Assembly: GCF_031432975.1 (NCBI RefSeq)
Contig: NZ_CP133838.1
Location: forward strand, 2,542,001-2,606,000
Length of the DNA: 64,000 bases
Source: Buttiauxella selenatireducens
GTDB lineage: Bacteria > Pseudomonadota > Gammaproteobacteria > Enterobacterales > Enterobacteriaceae
Direction: 5' to 3'
Each line of letters begins with the position of its first letter. Position 1 is the stretch's first letter. The notes under the pieces are model-generated. The model was not told where the DNA came from, searched no databases, and saw only the letters and a program-made list of their open reading frames with translations. Of this stretch, positions 48,018 to 56,053 are shown piece after piece. Made by a program: the position numbers and the translations under genes.

Positions 48018-49205
48018 TTATTTGATTCGTGGCTGTGCTTCACGCAACAGTTGCGCCAGAACGTCACCAGGGCGTGCGTATTTTCTTGCCAGAATCATGG
48101 CCGCGATGATGTATGGCTTCCAGCTCGCCTCTTTGTAAGTGGCAATGCGATAGCGTTCAAACACACTTTCTTCTACTTCGCCGGCCTCACAGGACACGCC
48201 GCTAATGTCTGCTGGCAGACAGTGCATATACAGCGCCTTGCCCCCTTTCGTACGCTTCATTAGCTCTTCCGTGCAGTGCCAGTCTTTGTGCAGAGCGTTT
48301 TGTTGCAGGCACGATTTTTCGAGGTCTTTAAGACCCTGTTCATCATTGGCATACAGAAGCTCGGTGCGTGTCTGCATGACCTGCCATGGCGCCCAGGATT
48401 TGGGATAAACGATATCCGCACCGCTAAAGGCTTCTTCCATGGAGCTCACCTGGCGGAAGCTACCACCGCTTTCAGTTGCGTTCTTACGCGCAACGTCCAG
48501 CACATCGGGTATCAGGTCATAGCCTTCCGGGTGAGCCAGGGTGACGTCCATACCGAAGCGGGTCATCAAACCAATAATGCCTTGTGGAACTGAAAGTGGT
48601 TTGCCGTAGCTAGGCGAATACGCCCATGTCATCGCGATTTTCTTGCCTTTGAGCTTATCTAACCCACCAAAGTGCTCTTTCAGCCAGGCAAGATCCGCCA
48701 TTGACTGAGTAGGATGGTCAATGTCGCATTGCAGGTTGATCAACGCCGGACGCTGCGGCAGCACGCCTTGTGCAAAGCCATCATCAAGCGCTTCACCCAC
48801 TTCGCGCATATAGGCATTGCCTGCGCCAAGATACATGTCGTCACGAATGCCGATGGCATCAGCGCAGAAGGAGATCATATTGGCGGTTTCACGTACCGTT
48901 TCACCGTGAGCAATTTGAGATTTGCCCTCATCCAGGTCTTGCTGCGCCAGGCCTAGCAAATTCAGCGCCGAGGCATAAGAGAAACGCGTTCTGGTGGAGT
49001 TATCACGGAAAACGGAAATCCCCAGGCCACTTTGAAACACGCGGGTCGCCATATTTTCTGCCCGCATCGCCTTCAGCGCCTCAGCAATGCTCAGCACCTG
49101 CTGCAATTCGCTGTGTTTCTGCTCCCAGGTAAGTAGAAAATCTTTACTGTGAAGATCTGACGGTAGTCCATTAATTGTTTCAATTAACCCTGCAATTGAG
49201 TTCAT
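48018..49205 (-). CDS. ygeW: Carbamoyltransferase YgeW
   Basis: 395 residues (E. coli 396). Aspartate/ornithine carbamoyltransferase fold with the carbamoyl-phosphate loop DNSTRTRFSY and the ALINLQCDIDHPTQSMADL region with its HPTQ motif. E. coli YgeW is a knotted trimer of unknown second substrate, proposed to act on a purine-catabolic ureido compound such as oxamate-type products. First gene of the five-gene operon, with a sigma-54 promoter 67-82 bp upstream; the activator gene ygeV is divergent. Confidence 0.93.
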   Translation of the reverse strand: MNSIAGLIETINGLPSDLHSKDFLLTWEQKHSELQQVLSIAEALKAMRAENMATRVFQSGLGISVFRDNSTRTRFSYASALNLLGLAQQDLDEGKSQIAHGETVRETANMISFCADAIGIRDDMYLGAGNAYMREVGEALDDGFAQGVLPQRPALINLQCDIDHPTQSMADLAWLKEHFGGLDKLKGKKIAMTWAYSPSYGKPLSVPQGIIGLMTRFGMDVTLAHPEGYDLIPDVLDVARKNATESGGSFRQVSSMEEAFSGADIVYPKSWAPWQVMQTRTELLYANDEQGLKDLEKSCLQQNALHKDWHCTEELMKRTKGGKALYMHCLPADISGVSCEAGEVEESVFERYRIATYKEASWKPYIIAAMILARKYARPGDVLAQLLREAQPRIK

Positions 49206-49271
49206 GACACTTGACCTCTGTGATTGAAAATAGGTGCGAATTTCGCCGCATTCTGGCGCTGATAGAGAGCT

Positions 49272-49287
49272 AACAACATTCGTGCCA
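49272..49287 (-). promoter_or_regulatory. Sigma-54 promoter of ygeW
   Basis: Minus strand TGGCAC-GAATG-TTGTT: perfect -24 element and exact spacing, with -12 TTGT instead of TTGC. Expected start site about 55 bp before the ygeW ATG. Confidence 0.75.
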
Positions 49288-49294
49288 ATCTCGG

Positions 49295-49347
49295 GTTTTA
49301 ATGAACGACCCGTTTTAATATGTGAAGAAGATCGAGTTTTAATATGT
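49295..49347 (+). repeat. Direct repeats upstream of ygeW, possible YgeV sites
   Basis: GTTTTAAT occurs at 49295, 49312 and 49336; the last two extend to the identical 12-mer GTTTTAATATGT. They sit directly upstream of the ygeW sigma-54 promoter, in the 357-bp gap 49206-49562 whose remainder shows nothing recognised. Enhancer-binding sites are one reading. Confidence 0.35.
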
Positions 49348-49562
49348 AATTCAAAGAAATCGCTGATTCATTGAGAAGAAATAAAACTGAATGGTAGAAG
49401 ACATGATGAATTAAGGGTGGAGCACAGGGGTAAGGGAGCTTAAAAACCCGCTCAAAATGATAAATAAAAAAAGTTTCTCAATGTGATATGTATCAAATGT
49501 TCAGATTCGCCTGGCGGAACCTGAAATGTGACGAGTTCAACCCTGAAATACAGGTATCACTT

Positions 49563-51359
49563 ATGTCAGAGAAGAAAGCAGCCCATAAAAACATGGGAAC
49601 ATTAATGCGGGTACAGCCCACGGTGGCTCATTTCACCCAGTTATTACACCGGGTTTTATTGCTGGAAGTTGAAGTTATTGATAATCATTTCGTTCGCGTA
49701 GCCGGAACAGGAATATACGGCAGCGGGCTGGGTGAAATTCCCGAAACGAATAACCAGTTGTTGCGTTCCGTTATTGAAACCGGGAAAGAAAAAGTGGTTC
49801 TCCACTCGAAACTAGACCCACTTTGTTCAGAGTGTAAAGGCCGCGACGGTTGCCATGAACTGGCGTTTATCGGCGTTCCTGTTCTGCATGACAATGTCTG
49901 TCTGGGGGTCATTAGCCTGATTGCCACCAACCAGGATCAGCATCAACGTTTGTGTGATAACAGTCAGATGTTTATCCAGTACATCAAGCATATCTCAACG
50001 TTGGTTATCAATAACCTGGCCAAAACCAATGTGATAAACGAAAGCGATACTCGCCTTTTCTCCAGGCTTATCATGGCAATGGATCAGGGTGTGGTCGTTC
50101 TGGATGATAAAAACCGTGTTGTACGCTGTAACGAAAATGCGCTGAAATACCTGGCGATTACAGAAGAGCATCTGGTCGGACGGGAAATGGATCTACAACC
50201 CCTGACTAGCTCTTTAAATGCTGAATTCGACTATGTGCAGTATCGCTTGCAATGTAACCAGCTCCATAAAACCGTCACCTGCCAACTTCACCTTATTGAA
50301 AATCACCGATTATTGTTATTTGCTTTCCACCAGTCTCATCTTAAAGACAACGAAAACGAACAAAATAAAGAAACAAATATCGAACATGTTATCGGTGACT
50401 CATGCCAAATGCAGGTAGTAAAACGCCTGATTACTCAAGTGGCGAATAGTCCTTCGAGTATTATGGTGACAGGAGAGAGTGGCACGGGAAAAGAAGTGGT
50501 TGCCAGAGCAATTCATCGCCTAAGCCCACGTCAGGCAAATCCTTTTATTGCCATAAATTGCGCGGCTATTCCCGAAAACCTGCTCGAAAGTGAGTTATTT
50601 GGCTACACAAAAGGAGCATTTACCGGAGCGGCACCGGGAGGGAAAATAGGCCTTATTCAGTCTGCCAACGGTGGGACCTTATTTCTGGATGAAATTGGCG
50701 ACATGCCACTTATATTACAGGCCAAGCTATTGCGCGTGTTAGAAACGCGCGAACTACAGCCTGTAGGCTCCAGTCAATATATTAAGGTTGATATTCGCGT
50801 TATTTCCGCCACCAATCAGAAATTGGATCAAAAAATACAGGATGGACAGTTCCGTGAAGATCTCTTTTACCGCCTGAATGTGATCCCGGTTCCCTTACCT
50901 CCCCTACGTGAACGACGGGGTGATATAGAGATGCTAATGCACTTTTTCCTTAATTTGCATACACAACGTATTGGCCGGGCCTACCCAGGCGTTAGCGAAG
51001 AAGTCATTAATGCATTTTTGCATTATCGCTGGCCTGGAAATGTACGCGAATTGAGTAACCTGATGGAGTATTTGGTCAATATTGTCCCTACGGGCTCGGT
51101 TATCGATCGTGCGATGCTTCCCCCCTCTTTTCACTCAGCTCCCGTCAGGCTTCCTGCTCATACCCATAATCAGGAAAATACGGCCAGCAATGGTGCAAAT
51201 CTGAAATCCATTGAAAAGACGCTGATCGAAGAGGCGTTGATTCGCCAAACAAACAAGCGCCTGATTGCCGAAGAGTTGGGAATCGGCATCGCCACGTTAT
51301 ACCGTAAAATTAAGAAATATGGGCTTGAAGCGCTGGATGCGAAAAGCAATAGCCTCTAA
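49563..51359 (+). CDS. ygeV: Sigma-54-dependent activator YgeV
   Basis: 598 residues (E. coli 592). N-terminal GAF-like region with a Cys cluster ([10 protein letters not shown]), a PAS region ([18 protein letters not shown]), an AAA+ domain with Walker A GESGTGKE, sigma-54 loop GAFTGA, Walker [11 protein letters not shown], and a C-terminal Fis-type helix-turn-helix ([17 protein letters not shown]). It activates sigma-54 RNA polymerase in response to a ligand, likely a purine or a redox cue. ATG 49563 (MSEKKAA) is preferred; an in-frame ATG at 49488 lacks a ribosome site. Divergent from ygeW; its stop overlaps mocA. Confidence 0.92.
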   Translation: MSEKKAAHKNMGTLMRVQPTVAHFTQLLHRVLLLEVEVIDNHFVRVAGTGIYGSGLGEIPETNNQLLRSVIETGKEKVVLHSKLDPLCSECKGRDGCHELAFIGVPVLHDNVCLGVISLIATNQDQHQRLCDNSQMFIQYIKHISTLVINNLAKTNVINESDTRLFSRLIMAMDQGVVVLDDKNRVVRCNENALKYLAITEEHLVGREMDLQPLTSSLNAEFDYVQYRLQCNQLHKTVTCQLHLIENHRLLLFAFHQSHLKDNENEQNKETNIEHVIGDSCQMQVVKRLITQVANSPSSIMVTGESGTGKEVVARAIHRLSPRQANPFIAINCAAIPENLLESELFGYTKGAFTGAAPGGKIGLIQSANGGTLFLDEIGDMPLILQAKLLRVLETRELQPVGSSQYIKVDIRVISATNQKLDQKIQDGQFREDLFYRLNVIPVPLPPLRERRGDIEMLMHFFLNLHTQRIGRAYPGVSEEVINAFLHYRWPGNVRELSNLMEYLVNIVPTGSVIDRAMLPPSFHSAPVRLPAHTHNQENTASNGANLKSIEKTLIEEALIRQTNKRLIAEELGIGIATLYRKIKKYGLEALDAKSNSL

Positions 51360-51952
51360 CCGTATACTTTTTCTGGCTTGCACCATTCGGCTGCAAGCTT
51401 TTGATACTGTACCGGCGTGTCCACATCTTCGTGGATAGCCGGTTCATCCACCGCGATACTCCGCCGGCCAAAAGTTTGCATTAACGACTTTAGCATCCCG
51501 TTGTCTGGGGTTGCGAGAATGGCTCCGCGCATAGCACCAGGCAATAACGCAGGATGGCCGCGGTAGCTTGCAAATTCGGGCACACAGCAATCGGGCCCAC
51601 GTGATTCCCACAACGTGGCATAAACCGCAGGACTGATCGTCGGCATATCACCTAATGCCAGGAAAAAATGCTGTCCGCGCGTCTGAGCGATTCCGCATTG
51701 CACCGAAGAGAACATTCCTTGCTGAAAATCGGGATTGTAGGCCAGTGTCACGCCGGGATGATTGCCATAACGAACATGAAGTTCATCCGCCCGGTGGCCC
51801 GTCACCAGAATCACTCGTTCACAAAACCCCAGAGCATGTTCAATCGCGCTATCCAGTACTGTGCCCTCGTCCCATGGGAGCATCATTTTCCACGCGCCCA
51901 TTCTGCTCGAAAGCCCTGCAGCCAACATAACGCACTCTGGTTTGTCTTCCAT
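51356..51952 (-). CDS. mocA: Molybdenum cofactor cytidylyltransferase
   Basis: 198 residues (E. coli MocA 192). Nucleotidyltransferase: [16 protein letters not shown] at the N-terminus, [12 protein letters not shown], and LGDMP metal site. It joins CTP to molybdopterin-Mo to make the cytosine dinucleotide cofactor used by E. coli XdhABC-like hydroxylases and PaoABC. Its place just downstream of the hydroxylase genes implies that enzyme uses MCD. Convergent with ygeV, stops overlapping by 4 bp. Confidence 0.92.
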   Translation of the reverse strand: MEDKPECVMLAAGLSSRMGAWKMMLPWDEGTVLDSAIEHALGFCERVILVTGHRADELHVRYGNHPGVTLAYNPDFQQGMFSSVQCGIAQTRGQHFFLALGDMPTISPAVYATLWESRGPDCCVPEFASYRGHPALLPGAMRGAILATPDNGMLKSLMQTFGRRSIAVDEPAIHEDVDTPVQYQKLAAEWCKPEKVYG

Positions 51953-51993
51953 CGCACACCTCGAAAAAAGGCCCCAGAAACGGGGCCAATGAA

Positions 51994-52458
51994 TTATCCA
52001 ACAGACTTCAGGACAGCTTTTATAGATTTAATCACGGGGTGGTAACCCGTACAGCGACACAGATTGCCTTCAAGCGCTTCACAAATTTCATCGTCTGAAG
52101 GATTAGGGTTACTGTCGAGCAACGCTTTGCTGCTCATCAGTATTCCCGGGGTGCAGTATCCACACTGCGTCCCCCCGTGGCGTACGAAGGCATTCTGTAG
52201 TTTCAAGCCAATAGGTTCATGATGCAGCGCTTCGACGGTTGAGATTTCAGCCCCCTCACACTGGACCGCCAGCACCAGACACGAACAGACAGCTTTACCA
52301 TTCATAATGATGGTGCAGGCTCCACACTCACCCACCGAACATCCTTCTTTGGTGCCGGTGAGCCGCAGATCCTCACGTAAAAAATCAACTAGACGGCGGT
52401 TATCGCTCACTTCACGGCTCACACGGATACCGTTAACTTTCAGCTCTATCGTTTTCAT
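51994..52458 (-). CDS. xdhC: Mo hydroxylase 2Fe-2S subunit (XdhC/YgeU type)
   Basis: 154 residues (E. coli XdhC/YgeU 159). Plant-ferredoxin-like N-terminal cluster CSVGECGAC plus a downstream Cys, and a C-terminal cluster CGYC...CRC in a four-helix domain: the two 2Fe-2S centres that carry electrons from molybdenum to FAD. It follows the fused Mo/FAD gene by 13 bp in the same operon, so the enzyme here has two chains rather than three. Confidence 0.92.
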   Translation of the reverse strand: MKTIELKVNGIRVSREVSDNRRLVDFLREDLRLTGTKEGCSVGECGACTIIMNGKAVCSCLVLAVQCEGAEISTVEALHHEPIGLKLQNAFVRHGGTQCGYCTPGILMSSKALLDSNPNPSDDEICEALEGNLCRCTGYHPVIKSIKAVLKSVG

Positions 52459-52471
52459 TTTTTTATCCTGC

Positions 52472-55400
52472 TCACTTTCTTTCGTTCAGCAACTCGCCCA
52501 ACATCTGGCGGAACATGTCGAGATAGACCGGCATTTTGTATGCCGCTGACCAACGCTTGCCTATTGCAGCCTCCATCTTCTGATTAAGGACTTCCGCCGC
52601 ATCTTCGATGGTCTGTGCAGAAAGCACTTTACCCGTGAGGCAATTTTCGACTTCGTGCAACCGCTGTGGCTTGCTGAACAGCGCGCCATCCACCAGTCGG
52701 CAAAACGTCAGTTTACCTTGTCCATCCAGGCTGAATTGCCCAGTCAAACTCTGGCGAGTAATGTTCAGCGCGTTTCGGCGGCCCAATTGCAGATAGCGAT
52801 ACTGCTGAATTTCAGGCTGTGGCTTGGGAATGAGCACCCGCGTCAGCAATTCTCCGGGTTGAAGACTTGTGCGATAACCCGCTTCTATAAAGTGACTTAA
52901 CGGTAGATAGCGAATTCCTGATGAGGATTGCAGCTCCACCTCAGCATCCAGAATGATCAACGGAGGCACTGAGTCCGCACATGGTGCGGCATTGACAATA
53001 TTGCCTCCAATGGTTGCGCGGTTTCTCAATTGCAGCGAGCCTATCGTGCGACAGGCGGTGACCAGCACGGGATAACGTTCGCGAACGGCTGGATGGGCGA
53101 CAAGATCGCTAAAGCAGACCGCAGCGCCAATCACTAAGCCGCCGTCAGCTTCTACAATCTGGCTAAGTTCTTTCAGGCCTGAAATATTCACCAGTTTAAG
53201 ATTGCTGACCTGCATCCTTGCCTGCACCAGTTGGTCAGTTCCCCCGGCAATCGCCATTGCGCCGGGCTCTTGCATAGCTTGCAGGGCATCATTGAGTGAA
53301 GACGGTGTACAGACGGAGAGATTGTTGAGCCGTAACGTTTGTTTTTTCTCACCTTGCTCGCCCTGAAGTTCACTTTGGCGCTCTGGTTTTTTCAGGTTGT
53401 AGCCCAGGCGAACCTGCTCGAGGGTGAGTGGGATCTGGCGATTCCAGCGATCCAGTGCAAAGCTAACCGCGTTGTTCAACGCAGCCGCCCCCAGTTCCAG
53501 CACGGGCTCACCAATCACTTTCGCGCCATAAGGACCGGCTTTATCGTGGTTTTCCACGGTAATAACCGTTATCGGTGGGACATCTTTGATGGTTGGCAGC
53601 AGGTAGGTATCAAAGTTTTCAGATTTCACTTCACCGTGGGTAATATTGAAATCTTCCAGCATGCCGTAGCCAATCATCCCTTGAACTACGCCGCCGTAGA
53701 CTTGCCCTTCAATGCCAACGCGATTGATCACTTTACCTACATCATGCACTGCAGTGATGTGGTTGAGTGTTATCTTGCCAATGCGCGTGTCCACTGCGAC
53801 ATCTGCAATCTGGCAACCGTAGACCCAAGTGAAATACGGGCTACCAGAGCCTTTATGCTCATCCCAATGAATGTCCGGGGCCACGTGCCAGCCATAGGCA
53901 GAAAGATTTTCTCCCGCAGCTTTGGTTTTACCAACGACCTCATTAAATGAAAGACGCAGGTCCGGTTGCTGCCGATTATAGACCTCACCGTTTTCCCAAT
54001 TCAGTTCATCCACTGAGCTGGCATTTAAAGCTTTGCCGACCACCTTTACCATTCTGCACTTCAGCTTATTGGCAGCACTCAGCACTGCCTGCCCTCCCAT
54101 CAGCGTGCCGCGCGATGCAACCGTAGAGCCACCATCGGCGATCATTGCCGTCGCGGGATCGGTAAACATCACTTGTTCAAGCGGTAGACCGAAGGCTTCA
54201 GCAGCAATCAACGACATGGTCGTTTGCAACCCCTGGCCGTTTTCTGACACCGAAGTTGAGATGTTAAGACTACAATCAGCGTTTATTTGAATCAGCGCGG
54301 ATGAGGCATCCATCCCTTCGGCACCAAGAGAGCAACCACGGTGGCTTAAAGCCAGGCCAATACCGTATTTTACGGGGTTGTTTTGGGCGTTTAGACGCTG
54401 GTAGTGATCCCGTTTGGCACAGAACTCTGCACTGTTCAGCGCCCGGTCCAGTACCTCTTCGGCAGAAACGGTGTGTTCGCTAAAGACCTGCCCGGCCATG
54501 CTGGTATCGTTTTGCTTCAGCACATTTCGGCGGCGAAGTTCTACCGGCGAAATTTTAAAGGTGGCAGCCACTTCATCCATCAGCGATTCGTTGGCAAAAA
54601 TGACCTGCGGCGCGCCGTAGCCACGGTATGCGGAAGTGTAATTGTTGTTGGTATAGACGCCTGTGACATCAACTCTGACGTTGGGAATATTATATGGGCC
54701 TGCGGCCTGCACTGAACTCCGCCAGGTCACAAAAATAGTTTGGCCTGCGTAACTGCCGCCATCCGCAATGATATCTATTTTTATCGCCTGAATACGCGCA
54801 TCGTCATCCAACCCTATTTTGTATTTCATTTTATAAGGATGGCGCTTATAACTTTCGCGCATCGACTGTTCGCGATTATATGTGAATTTAACCGGGCGAC
54901 CGGTCAGAGTGGTTAATAATGCCGCTCGGCAGGAAAGATGATCGATAATATCATCCTTGCCGCCAAATGAACCACCCAGCACGGAGCGTTTAACGTTAAC
55001 TTTAGACTGCGGCAATCCAAGATATTTAGCGACAAGGCCACGAACGCGGTGCGCATTCTGAATAGAACCTGCAATAGTAATAATTTGTTCGTTAGGATCT
55101 AAATAGCTGATAATCGATTCAGGTTCTATATATGCGTGCTCCTGAAAACCCACTTCATATTCACGCTCAAATATATGTGTAGAAGCAGCGAACCCGGCGT
55201 CAATATCGCCTTTTACCGTATGATGACGATTGATAACGTTGCTTTCACTGTCGCTATGAATCAACCGCGCACCCGGTTGGAGGGCTTCTTGTGGATCGGT
55301 TATCGGGGTGTATTGTGTGTAGGTTGCGCTGATTTTGTCAGCCGCCAGGCATGCGGCCTCGTAGGTTTCAGCTGCAATAATCGCAATCACGTCCCCTCGG

Positions 55401-55684
55401 AAGGCGATTTCATCTTTCGCAATCGGCGGGTAGTCTGGAATAATGACGCCTATTTTTTCGACACCTTTGACATCCTTAGCGGTGGCGATATACACCACGC
55501 CGGGGATTTTTTGTGCTTCACTGATGTCGAGAGTTTCCAGGCGGCCAGCAGCAATATCCGCGTAACGACAAACCCCGTAAAGCATACCCTGCATGACGAT
55601 ATCATCGCCGTAAATAGCGCTTCCTTTGACTTTTGCTACACCGTCAACGCGCGGGACTTCAGTGCCTACCAGCGTTGTATCCAT
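52472..55684 (-). CDS. Xanthine dehydrogenase-like Mo subunit fused to FAD subunit
   Basis: 1,070 residues. Residues 1 to about 765 are a molybdopterin hydroxylase large subunit: RVDGVAKVKGSAIYGDD, the cofactor loop VLGGSFGGKDDI, YRGYGAPQ, and the catalytic Glu in VIGEPVLELGA. After a charged linker (about 770-795) the C-terminal 275 residues are a CO-dehydrogenase flavoprotein-type FAD domain: AGGTDQLVQARM, GSLQLRNRATIGGN, NAAPCADSVPP. In E. coli these are the separate proteins XdhA and XdhB. ATG 55684 has GGAGA at proper spacing. A perfect sigma-54 promoter lies 57-72 bp upstream. Oxidises a purine, probably hypoxanthine/xanthine; the substrate is inferred from neighbours. Confidence 0.9.
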   Translation of the reverse strand: MDTTLVGTEVPRVDGVAKVKGSAIYGDDIVMQGMLYGVCRYADIAAGRLETLDISEAQKIPGVVYIATAKDVKGVEKIGVIIPDYPPIAKDEIAFRGDVIAIIAAETYEAACLAADKISATYTQYTPITDPQEALQPGARLIHSDSESNVINRHHTVKGDIDAGFAASTHIFEREYEVGFQEHAYIEPESIISYLDPNEQIITIAGSIQNAHRVRGLVAKYLGLPQSKVNVKRSVLGGSFGGKDDIIDHLSCRAALLTTLTGRPVKFTYNREQSMRESYKRHPYKMKYKIGLDDDARIQAIKIDIIADGGSYAGQTIFVTWRSSVQAAGPYNIPNVRVDVTGVYTNNNYTSAYRGYGAPQVIFANESLMDEVAATFKISPVELRRRNVLKQNDTSMAGQVFSEHTVSAEEVLDRALNSAEFCAKRDHYQRLNAQNNPVKYGIGLALSHRGCSLGAEGMDASSALIQINADCSLNISTSVSENGQGLQTTMSLIAAEAFGLPLEQVMFTDPATAMIADGGSTVASRGTLMGGQAVLSAANKLKCRMVKVVGKALNASSVDELNWENGEVYNRQQPDLRLSFNEVVGKTKAAGENLSAYGWHVAPDIHWDEHKGSGSPYFTWVYGCQIADVAVDTRIGKITLNHITAVHDVGKVINRVGIEGQVYGGVVQGMIGYGMLEDFNITHGEVKSENFDTYLLPTIKDVPPITVITVENHDKAGPYGAKVIGEPVLELGAAALNNAVSFALDRWNRQIPLTLEQVRLGYNLKKPERQSELQGEQGEKKQTLRLNNLSVCTPSSLNDALQAMQEPGAMAIAGGTDQLVQARMQVSNLKLVNISGLKELSQIVEADGGLVIGAAVCFSDLVAHPAVRERYPVLVTACRTIGSLQLRNRATIGGNIVNAAPCADSVPPLIILDAEVELQSSSGIRYLPLSHFIEAGYRTSLQPGELLTRVLIPKPQPEIQQYRYLQLGRRNALNITRQSLTGQFSLDGQGKLTFCRLVDGALFSKPQRLHEVENCLTGKVLSAQTIEDAAEVLNQKMEAAIGKRWSAAYKMPVYLDMFRQMLGELLNERK

Positions 55685-55740
55685 ACCATTCTCCATAATA
55701 AGAATAGAACTAATGTGAGTATCTTAAACGGTTAGAAATA

Positions 55741-55756
55741 AGCAAAGGCTGTGCCA
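55741..55756 (-). promoter_or_regulatory. Sigma-54 promoter of the fused hydroxylase gene
   Basis: Minus strand TGGCAC-AGCCT-TTGCT matches the sigma-54 consensus at every conserved position, ending 57 bp before the ATG at 55684. Confidence 0.88.
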
Positions 55757-55800
55757 GCACAGGTAAGAAATAAAAACACGAGTAATTTTTGCGAGCTGAA

Positions 55801-55904
55801 TTCAAAAATTGAAAACATCTACTGTGAAATCACGCAGGCGATACGGTGGGTATTAAATAAATAACATGCAGAGGATCAGATAATTATCAAACTGATAATT
55901 ATCA
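55801..55904. promoter_or_regulatory. Palindromes in the hydroxylase/uacF gap
   Basis: The 369-bp gap 55685-56053 carries TTCAA-AAA-TTGAA (55801-55813) and two copies of the palindrome GATAATTATC (55879-55888, 55894-55903) 15 bp apart. They lie 45-150 bp from both flanking sigma-54 promoters, where enhancer-binding sites are expected. The GATAAT words also recall Fur boxes. Confidence 0.4.
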
Positions 55905-56004
55905 TCAAGCGGGTGGTAAAACCTGGCGGTTAATAAAGGTGAATAAATATAGTTTTGCGAAGCACCTCTCATTATCGTTTTTACTTTCGATTGTTTAATT
56001 TTTT

Positions 56005-56020
56005 GTGCATCTTTTTTGCA
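56005..56020 (+). promoter_or_regulatory. Weak sigma-54-like promoter of uacF
   Basis: GTGCAT-CTTTT-TTGCA has a perfect -12 and correct spacing but TG instead of GG at -24. 34 bp before ATG 56054. Confidence 0.4.
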
Positions 56021-56053
56021 TCATCCTGGCAAAACGCAAATCAGGAAGAAAAC

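Noticed and set aside
53339-53950. 203-codon + strand frame inside the hydroxylase gene, and similar long frames in the glucan synthase, ygfK and ygeY
   Set aside because: Antisense shadows of high-quality genes, without ribosome sites or recognisable domains.
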